Shown: in pieces, positions 1-8,569 of the stretch
Layout: every line of letters begins with the position of its first letter
Position numbering within the stretch: position 1 is the first letter of the stretch
Assembly: GCA_007136525.1 (NCBI GenBank)
Contig: SLGU01000361.1
Location: forward strand, 1-8,569
Reading direction: 5' to 3'
DNA length: 8,569 bases
Source: Desulfobacteraceae bacterium
GTDB lineage: Bacteria; Desulfobacterota; Desulfobacteria; Desulfobacterales; Desulfosalsimonadaceae
Made by a program: the position numbers and the translations under genes
The notes under the pieces: generated by a model
What the model was told of the DNA's origin: nothing
What the model saw: the letters and a program-made list of their open reading frames with translations, nothing else
Database searches by the model: none

Positions 1-136
1 ATATCTGCGTTGCGAGCAATCTTTGAAGAATCTCATCACGCCAAAGGCGTGACTCAATTCTTAAAATATTGCTCTCGCCTTGATCTTGAGCTTTTTACAA
101 AACCGTCTGAAAACTACTTTTTACGGGTTCATCAAG
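1..136 (-). repeat. Partial copy of a hairpin-forming intergenic repeat (inverted relative to the right-edge copies)
   Basis: Read on the minus strand, this stretch matches the repeat units at 8297-8569 in order: a linker containing TTGATGAACCCGTAAA (partly conserved, about 121-134), a GACG terminus (104-107 on the plus strand), an A-rich terminal arm, AAGATCAAGGCG, a central stem-loop, and CGCAACGCAGATAT running off the window edge. The central stem pairs 14-31 with 57-74 (18 nt per arm, 16 pairs, mismatches at 21/67 and 25/63). It encloses a second perfect hairpin, TCACGCC (36-42) with GGCGTGA (46-52) around an AAA loop. The outer end lies outside the window. No transposase or protein-coding logic is seen, and a short ORF across it is judged a by-product. 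It is probably a non-autonomous MITE-like or REP-like element; the family name is unknown to me. Confidence 0.8.
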
Positions 137-154
137 ATTTTAGATCCGTTTTAC

Positions 155-170
155 CGGGCTTGAAAGCCCG
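155..170 (+). other. Small hairpin in the eno leader
   Basis: A GGGCT/AGCCC-type stem lies 31 nt before the eno start: C155-T160 pairs with A165-G170 (6 bp) around a TGAA tetraloop. It has no following T-run, so it does not look like an intrinsic terminator. It could stabilise the eno mRNA 5' end or be incidental. The eno Shine-Dalgarno (GGAGGA, 191-196) lies downstream and remains unpaired. I could not identify a convincing promoter for eno between the repeat and the gene. Confidence 0.35.
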
Positions 171-176
171 CACTGA

Positions 177-1475
<1,299 letters not shown>

Positions 1476-1497
1476 AACCGCTTGCAGGTGGATCTGC

Positions 1498-2370
1498 ATG
1501 AGATTCATGGTAAAACCGGCCCGCTGGGTTACCGCGCTGTTTGTCGGGGTCATGGCTGCTTTCAGCCCGGCATCGTCTGACGGGTATGTCCTTCCCGCAC
1601 CTTATGTCCTGGAACAGATGGTCGCCGGCTTGAGGATTCCCCGCGAATTCCAGGTAATACAGGCGCTGCACGTGTCTCGGCAGGTCGAAGACGCCAATCT
1701 GGCGCAGGCTTACCTGATAAACCCGGTATATGAGCAGGTGGTGAATTACCGCCTCCCCGGCATGTTCCGGGTTGACACCACAGGCCACGACCTGCACCTG
1801 GTCTACATTTCGGCGCCGACGCATTCAATTACAATTGTTGACGATATTCTCGTGTCTGAGTCGGCTGACTGGCTCTACGGTTATGGAAAGCTGTTTTCAT
1901 ACGACCGGGGGAGAAGCCTTGCGGGCCGGCTTGCATCCATGGGGATCGATGTCCGTGTTATCAGCCTGGGCCGCCTGGACAAAACGGTTTACTACGTCAT
2001 CGGGGCTCAGTACCCGGACATCAGCGTACCCCAGTTGTGGGTCGACCGGGAGACCTTCAGGCCTGTGCGGCTGGTGGCATCCGGGGCCGGAACGCAGCCG
2101 GGTGTGCCGGGCGAAGATGTCTTGTTTTCCAAGTGGCGGCGATTTAACGGTATGCAGTATCCCGGGGAAATAACGTTTTATGAAAACGGGGAGGAAGCTC
2201 AGAAAATCATTGTTGAATATGTGGATGTCCACCCGGGCCTCAGCCCGGGCCTGTTCGACATCGACGCCTGGGAGTCCCCTTTGACAGATGGTGACGAAGC
2301 GGAAGAAGACCCGGACATTGCCATTGAAATTCAGCAGGAGATCGAACGGTTTAAGCGCATATTTGAATAA
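1498..2370 (+). CDS. Secreted protein of unknown function, LolA/LolB-like (outer-membrane lipoprotein-sorting type)
   Basis: A 290-residue protein starting at ATG 1498, chosen because AGGTGG lies at 1486-1491, six bases upstream, and a signal peptide follows at once. The frame is open further upstream (to 1252), but that part overlaps eno. Residues 1-9 are basic, 10-23 are hydrophobic, and a signal peptidase I site is likely after A25 (S-P-A). There is no lipobox cysteine, so the mature protein should be periplasmic rather than a lipoprotein. The mature part shows alternating beta-strand patterns (VNYRLPGMFRVDTTG; QLWVDRETFRPVRLV; MQYPGEITFYENGE). These resemble the half-barrel of LolA/LolB-type and 'outer membrane lipoprotein-sorting' proteins, which bind lipids or lipoproteins. 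The last ~28 residues are strongly acidic and probably helical (DGDEAEEDPD... to FKRIFE). It lies 22 nt after eno and 70 nt before pyrG, probably cotranscribed. The fold assignment is by pattern only; the specific function is unknown. Confidence 0.75.
   Translation: MRFMVKPARWVTALFVGVMAAFSPASSDGYVLPAPYVLEQMVAGLRIPREFQVIQALHVSRQVEDANLAQAYLINPVYEQVVNYRLPGMFRVDTTGHDLHLVYISAPTHSITIVDDILVSESADWLYGYGKLFSYDRGRSLAGRLASMGIDVRVISLGRLDKTVYYVIGAQYPDISVPQLWVDRETFRPVRLVASGAGTQPGVPGEDVLFSKWRRFNGMQYPGEITFYENGEEAQKIIVEYVDVHPGLSPGLFDIDAWESPLTDGDEAEEDPDIAIEIQQEIERFKRIFE
2232..2249 (+). repeat. GC-rich hairpin and direct repeat near the end of the LolA-like gene
   Basis: CCCGGGC (2232-2238) pairs with GCCCGGG (2243-2249) around a CTCA loop. 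The same bases also form a direct repeat of CCCGGGCCT (2232-2240 and 2244-2252) that encodes a PGL-S-PGL duplication. No T-run follows, so it is not a canonical terminator. It could slow transcription or translation just before pyrG or simply reflect the duplicated PGL codons. Confidence 0.35.
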
Positions 2371-2422
2371 TTCAAAAAGGACGGCTTTTACAAAGGGCGT
2401 CAAACAACAACCAGCAGCATAA

Positions 2423-4098
<1,676 letters not shown>

Positions 4099-4099
<1 letters not shown>

Positions 4100-5019
4100 T
4101 GCAACCCATCCAGGGCAGATGCATCCACAAATTGCCCCCGCTCAAAAAGGGCGATCGCATTGGTGCGGTTGCGCCGGCAAGCCCTTTTGACACGGACCGT
4201 TTTTTATCGGGAGTGCAGGTTCTCAATGCCATGGGTTTCGAGGTGGTTTGGCAGGAGGGCTTGTTTGGCCGGGAAGGGTACCTGGCCGGGGCCGACGAGA
4301 ATCGGCTGGCCATGCTGCACGCTTTTTTTATCGATCCGGAAATCGCCGCTGTATGGTGTGCCAGGGGCGGCTACGGGTCCATGCGGCTGCTGACGCACCT
4401 GGATTTACACCTGATGGGCAGCCGCCCGAAACCCTTTATCGGGTCAAGCGATATAACCGCCTTGCTGAACTTTCTTTGGCAGCAATGCGGCATACCGGCA
4501 TTTCATGGGCCCATGATCGCTGCGCTTGGCGATGCCGATGAAAAGACGATCCGCTTTCTTGCATCCGCCCTGACCGGGAGCAAACCCCTTTCCATCCAGG
4601 CGGAAAACCCTGAAACCATTGTGCCCGGTGCTGCAACAGGGCCGGTTGCCGGCGGGAACCTGTCCACCCTGTCCCATTTGCTGGGAACCCCGTTTTTCCC
4701 GGATTTGTCCGGGGCCATTGTATTTCTCGAGGATATCGGTGAAAAACCTTATCGTATTGACCGGATGCTGACCCAGCTGCTTTATTCCGGTCGCCTTGAC
4801 CGTGTTGCGGGCATCTGCCTCGGCACGTTCAGCAATTGCGGTGACATTGCTGCGGTCAACAGCACCATCCGGGAACGGCTGCAGTCCATGACGGTGCCGG
4901 TTGTTTCCGGGTTTCCGGCAGGACACGGCATGCCTTGCCTGACTTTACCGTTAGGGGTTGAAGCAACGCTAGATGGGGATAACGGGCGCCTTTGCTACAC
5001 GGATAGCGCGTTTAAGTGA
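4099..5019 (+). CDS. LD-carboxypeptidase, peptidase family S66 (LdcA/MccF-like)
   Basis: A 306-residue cytoplasmic serine peptidase of family S66. Characterised members cleave the terminal D-Ala from L,D-linked murein tetrapeptides during peptidoglycan recycling (LdcA) or hydrolyse microcin C-type acyl adenylates (MccF). The family Ser-Glu-His triad can be placed: S117 in FIGSSDIT, E211 in FLEDIGEKPYRIDRML, and H276 in PAGHGMPCLTLPLG. Further S66 landmarks are KKGDRIGAVAPASPFD near the N-terminus, WCARGGYGSMRLL before the nucleophile, and GGNLSTLSHLLGTP before the glutamate. There is no signal peptide, consistent with cytosolic recycling. The ATG overlaps the pyrG stop by one base; no strong Shine-Dalgarno is seen, so coupling to pyrG translation is likely. 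The serine hydrolase gene follows after 45 nt. LdcA-type murein recycling is the likeliest role from the context of envelope genes, but MccF-like or other amidase specificity cannot be excluded by eye. Confidence 0.9.
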
Positions 5020-5064
5020 CGGGTGCGCCCGACCCAGTGAGTTGCCGGCAGCTGGAAGGGTGAT

Positions 5065-6147
5065 ATGAATCGATTCAATGCCATCGATGAGCGGATGAAC
5101 CGTGCGGTTGGGGAGGGTGTTTTCCCCGGCGGGGTGGTTATGGCAGGCGGGGCAGGGGGTGTGGACATTGCTGCTGCCGCCGGAATGACCCGCATTTATG
5201 AGGGCGGCCGAAAAGTTACGCCGGACACCGTGTTTGACCTGGCCTCCCTTACGAAACCCCTTGCCACGGCATTGGCTGTGATGCGCCTTGCTGCGGGCGG
5301 CAAAATCGCATTGACCGACCCGGCCTGTGAGGGTTTGAAAGGCGAATGCCCTTCCGAAAAAGCGGCAATCACCTGGGAAAACCTCCTGTGTCACAATTCC
5401 GGGCTGCCTGATTACCGGCCCTATTATGAAAAACTCCTGGCCATGCCGGAACAGGGGCGAAAATCCGCATTGCACCGCATGATCATGGCCGAGCCCCTGT
5501 TGTACGCCCCCGGGCGTTGCACCCTTTACAGCGACATCGGTTTTCTGCTTCTGCAGTTGTGCATCGAGGCGGTGACCGGCAAGCCATTTCCCTGTTTTGT
5601 TCAGAATGAAATCTATCCGTCGCTTTCTGTTTCCGGTTTGTTTTTTCCATCCGACAATGAACGGGGTACTGACTCGTCCGGTTATGCCGCAACCGAGGTG
5701 TGTCCTTTCAGGGGGTTGCTTCAAGGGGTGGTGCACGATGAGAACGCCTTTGCTGTGGGGGGTGCTGCAGGCCATGCCGGCCTTTTCGGTACGGCAGGGG
5801 CGGTATACCAGCTCCTGGCAAAGCTTTTGGATGCCTACGCAGGAGGCCATGGGGGCGGGTGGTTGAGCCCTGAACGGGTTCGGCGCTTTTTGACCGTTCC
5901 TGAAAATGCCCAACGGACCCCGGGTTTTGACGTGCCATCCAAGGTTGGTTCAAGCTGCGGCCGGTATTTCAGCAAAGCGCGCACCGTGGGGCACTTAGGG
6001 TTTACAGGGACATCCTTCTGGATGGACCTTGACCGGAAAATCATCGTCATATTGCTGACCAATCGTGTACATCCGTCCCGGTCGAATGAAAAAATCAAAC
6101 AATTTCGTCCTGTTATACATGATGAAATCATGCAGCGGCTGTTATGA
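5065..6147 (+). CDS. Beta-lactamase-fold serine hydrolase (class C / PBP-like, family S12-type)
   Basis: A 360-residue member of the beta-lactamase/penicillin-binding-protein superfamily. The three active-site boxes are present: S61-L-T-K64 (SxxK, nucleophile and general base) in FDLASLTKPLATA; Y155-S-D157 in LYSDIGFLLL at the YxN position (Asp replaces Asn, as in many uncharacterised homologues); and H310-L-G-F-T-G315 at the KTG/HxG position. The Y-x-N replacement and HLG box point to an esterase, D-aminopeptidase or D-Ala peptidase type rather than a resistance beta-lactamase. No signal peptide or membrane segment is seen, so it should be cytoplasmic, unlike PBPs. The ATG has GGAAGGG at 5054-5060, four bases upstream. 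It follows the LD-carboxypeptidase by 45 nt, which suggests, but does not show, that both act on cytoplasmic cell-wall peptides. Substrate unknown. It is the last gene of this run before a 243-bp gap; no clear terminator follows. Confidence 0.88.
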   Translation: MNRFNAIDERMNRAVGEGVFPGGVVMAGGAGGVDIAAAAGMTRIYEGGRKVTPDTVFDLASLTKPLATALAVMRLAAGGKIALTDPACEGLKGECPSEKAAITWENLLCHNSGLPDYRPYYEKLLAMPEQGRKSALHRMIMAEPLLYAPGRCTLYSDIGFLLLQLCIEAVTGKPFPCFVQNEIYPSLSVSGLFFPSDNERGTDSSGYAATEVCPFRGLLQGVVHDENAFAVGGAAGHAGLFGTAGAVYQLLAKLLDAYAGGHGGGWLSPERVRRFLTVPENAQRTPGFDVPSKVGSSCGRYFSKARTVGHLGFTGTSFWMDLDRKIIVILLTNRVHPSRSNEKIKQFRPVIHDEIMQRLL

Positions 6148-6236
6148 CGCCCCTGGGTTCAAGGCAGCTTGTGTTTTGAAAAAGGCCCTGTGCCTGACCC
6201 AAGGATTTGCAACCAGTTGCCAATCGTATTTTCTGC

Positions 6237-6265
6237 TTGTAATGCAAGCCCGTTAGCGATATATC
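6237..6265 (+). promoter_or_regulatory. Candidate sigma70-type promoter for mreBC
   Basis: TTGTAA (6237-6242; 4 of 6 to TTGACA) and TATATC (6260-6265; 4 of 6 to TATAAT) are separated by exactly 17 bp, in the only large gap between two same-strand gene groups. The -35 overlaps a small inverted repeat, GCTTG (6235-6239) and CAAGC (6245-6249). Transcription from here would give a leader of roughly 120 nt. The match is moderate and found by eye only. Confidence 0.4.
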
Positions 6266-6334
6266 TGTTTCCGGGTCGATAAAGCCGGTGCGCATTGAAT
6301 GGCCCCCCTCTGCAACATGCCTTCCTTTTGAGGT

Positions 6335-6349
6335 GTGGTCGCAGACCAC
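6335..6349 (+). promoter_or_regulatory. Perfect 6-bp dyad in the mreB leader (hairpin or operator)
   Basis: GTGGTC (6335-6340) and GACCAC (6344-6349) are exact reverse complements around GCA, 41 nt before the mreB start. As RNA it would form a stable small hairpin upstream of the ribosome-binding site. As DNA it resembles the TGGTC...GACCA half-sites bound by some FadR/GntR-type regulators, although the spacing differs from the classic FadR site. No regulator gene is in the window. There is no T-run, so a terminator is unlikely. Confidence 0.35.
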
Positions 6350-6372
6350 TATGTTCCGCAGCTTGCAAATGA

Positions 6373-7428
<1,056 letters not shown>

Positions 7429-7431
7429 ACC

Positions 7432-8268
7432 ATGTTTTCAAGAAAAACAATGGTCATCGCCGGCCTGGTGCTGCTTGTCGTGGTAAATGGTATTGTTTTT
7501 TCCTACAACTACATGCGGAAGTCCGCCTTTTATCCGGCTGCTGTGGAAACCGCCTTGTTTTTCATAGGGCCACTCCAGGAAGGCGTATCCCGGAGTACCG
7601 GCTTTGCTGAAAAGGTGTGGACCCGTTATTTCAGCCTTGTTTCAACGGCAAAAGAAAACGAAGCGCTGCGGCGAAAGCTGGCCGAAACCGAATACCTGGT
7701 TCATATGCACCGGGAAGAACTGCTGTTGAATGCCCGCATGGAATCGTTTGTTGAATTCAGCGGGGATGTGGCATATGAAACGGTTGTTGCGGATGTGGTG
7801 GGAAGGGATCCATCGGCCTGGTTTCAGTCGATTGTGATCAATAAAGGAAAAGCCGACGGGGTGCGTATCGGCCTGCCGGTTATGGTGCCCGAAGGCATTG
7901 TGGGCCAGGTCATTGGTGTTTCAGGACGTTATGCGAAGGTCCTGTTGATTATTGACCGTAATAACGCAGTCGACACCCTCGTGCAAAGAACCCGGGCACG
8001 GGGAATCGTGCGGGGATTGTCAAGCAATATCTGCCATTTTGAATTTGCCCTCCATAAAGCGGATGTCACCACGGGAGATATTGTCATCACTTCCGGGTTT
8101 GACGGCATTTTCCCCAAAGGGCTCCGGGTTGGGCGGGTGTCCAAGATTATCCGGCGAAGCGCCGGTATTTTCCAGGAGATTGAAATCACCCCCTTTGTTG
8201 ATTTCAGCAGGCTTGAAGAAGTCATGGTTATTTTAAACCCGCCGGTGATTGACATCATGGATGACTGA
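7432..8268 (+). CDS. mreC: Rod shape-determining protein MreC
   Basis: Periplasmic scaffold of the elongasome that contacts PBP2 and links cytoplasmic MreB to the wall synthases. The 278 residues are within the family range. Layout: a short cytoplasmic tail, one membrane anchor at about 7-25 (MVIAGLVLLVVVNGIVFSY), a predicted coiled coil around 68-106 (AKENEALRRKLAETEYLV...), then the double beta-barrel MreC domain. The last is marked by ADVVGRDPSAWFQSIVINKG (120-139), PVMVPEGIVGQV, and FPKGLRVGRVSKI near the C-terminus. The ATG is 3 nt after the mreB stop. AGGTGG at 7412-7417 is too far for a normal Shine-Dalgarno, so reinitiation from mreB is likely; M7 (7450) is an alternative start but would cut into the anchor. 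mreD normally comes next, but a repeat array lies there instead. Confidence 0.95.
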   Translation: MFSRKTMVIAGLVLLVVVNGIVFSYNYMRKSAFYPAAVETALFFIGPLQEGVSRSTGFAEKVWTRYFSLVSTAKENEALRRKLAETEYLVHMHREELLLNARMESFVEFSGDVAYETVVADVVGRDPSAWFQSIVINKGKADGVRIGLPVMVPEGIVGQVIGVSGRYAKVLLIIDRNNAVDTLVQRTRARGIVRGLSSNICHFEFALHKADVTTGDIVITSGFDGIFPKGLRVGRVSKIIRRSAGIFQEIEITPFVDFSRLEEVMVILNPPVIDIMDD

Positions 8269-8279
8269 TCGGCCGTGAC

Positions 8280-8303
8280 ATGATTTATTTGAAAACAAGG
8301 TAG
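8280..8303 (+). other. Seven-codon ORF between mreC and the repeat array (possible mreD start remnant)
   Basis: ATG at 8280, 11 nt after the mreC stop, opens M-I-Y-L-K-T-R and then stops at TAG (8301-8303), just where the repeat unit begins (about 8297). The position is where mreD usually starts, and the hydrophobic opening (M-I-Y-L) would suit MreD. There is no clear Shine-Dalgarno and the ORF is too short to identify. It may equally be chance. Confidence 0.15.
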
Positions 8304-8454
8304 ACGCATTCGTAAAAAATATCGATTAGACGACTTTGAAAAAAGCCAAGATCAAGGCTTGCGCCATTTTTGAAGAATTGATAGTACTTATGTGTACGTG
8401 AGATTCTTCGGAAATGGCGCGTAACGCAGATATTGGACTTTTTGCGAACCCGTC
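8297..8454 (+). repeat. Complete unit of the hairpin repeat (tandem unit 1)
   Basis: The unit is an AT-rich linker (8297-8328) followed by a 126-bp imperfect palindrome (8329-8454). Its ends, GACGACTTTGAAAAAAGCC... and ...GGACTTTTTGCGAACCCGTC, are inverted repeats of about 22 nt with a few mismatches and one bulge. The middle is an 18-bp stem, 8361-8378 with 8403-8420, complete apart from two positions (8370/8411 and 8371/8410) that are G-T wobble pairs. The 24-nt apex contains GTAC (8384-8387) and GTAC (8394-8397), which can pair. No coding content is evident. It lies 28 nt after the mreC stop. Either strand of the terminal arms gives a stem next to a T-run, so it could also weaken transcription through the locus. 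Confidence 0.85.
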
Positions 8455-8569
8455 AAGGTTGATGAACCCGTAAAGTCTCGATCAGACGACTTTGAAAAAA
8501 GTTCAAGATCAAGGCGCGAGCCATTTTTGAAGAATTGATAGTACTTATGTGTACGTGAGATTCTTCGGA
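8455..8569 (+). repeat. Second tandem unit of the hairpin repeat, cut by the window edge
   Basis: It begins AAGGTTGATGAACCCGTAAA and then follows unit 1 at an offset of 156-158 bp. The stretch 8520-8569 is identical over 50 bases to 8363-8412, while the flanks differ by substitutions and single-base indels. The linker matches the minus-strand linker at the left edge (TTGATGAACCCGTAAA) better than unit 1 does. Only the left half of the palindrome is inside the window, so the number of further units is unknown. Confidence 0.85.

Noticed and set aside
6065..6256. A 63-codon ORF overlapping the serine hydrolase end and the gap before mreB
   Set aside because: It overlaps conserved coding sequence in another frame, has no ribosome-binding site, and has no recognisable features. 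Judged chance rather than a leader peptide.
8297..8569. CRISPR array
   Set aside because: The period (~157 bp), long palindromic unit and similar linkers do not fit short repeats with unique spacers, and no cas gene is present.

Overview
The window carries seven intact protein-coding genes, all on the + strand, and reads as housekeeping chromosome from a Gram-negative anaerobe. The most likely source is a sulfate-reducer-type deltaproteobacterium (Desulfobacterota, Desulfobacteraceae-like). That placement is an inference from protein flavour, for example the MreB N-terminus and the serine hydrolase, from moderately high GC, and from the style of the intergenic repeats. No rRNA or lineage-specific marker is present to fix it.

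Layout: positions 1-136 hold a partial, inverted copy of a hairpin-forming repeat. A first gene run follows: eno (enolase, 201-1475), a secreted protein of LolA/LolB-like character (1498-2370), pyrG (CTP synthase, 2441-4099), an S66-family LD-carboxypeptidase (4099-5019, overlapping the pyrG stop codon by one base) and a beta-lactamase-fold serine hydrolase (5065-6147). A 243-bp gap (6148-6390) holds a candidate promoter and a perfect small hairpin. It leads to the cell-shape genes mreB (6391-7428, TTG start with a strong Shine-Dalgarno) and mreC (7432-8268). The window ends in at least two tandem ~157-bp units of the same repeat (8297-8569), in the opposite orientation to the copy at the left edge.

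How the genes work together: eno and pyrG are central metabolism (glycolysis and CTP supply). The LD-carboxypeptidase and serine hydrolase plausibly act on cytoplasmic muropeptides or related peptides, and mreB/mreC organise the elongation machinery for the lateral wall. The right half therefore has an envelope and peptidoglycan theme. mreD, which normally follows mreC directly, is not visible. Only a 7-codon ORF lies between mreC and the repeat array, so mreD is either displaced beyond the array, disrupted by it, or absent.

I found no phage, CRISPR, transposase or defence genes, and no new multi-gene system. The most unusual item is the repeat family. Each unit is a ~126-bp imperfect palindrome with ~22-nt terminal inverted repeats and an 18-bp central stem, joined by ~30-bp linkers. 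Comparing the left-edge copy with the right-edge copies shows compensatory changes in the stem and a completely different but still self-complementary apical loop, which suggests that the folded shape is what is being maintained.
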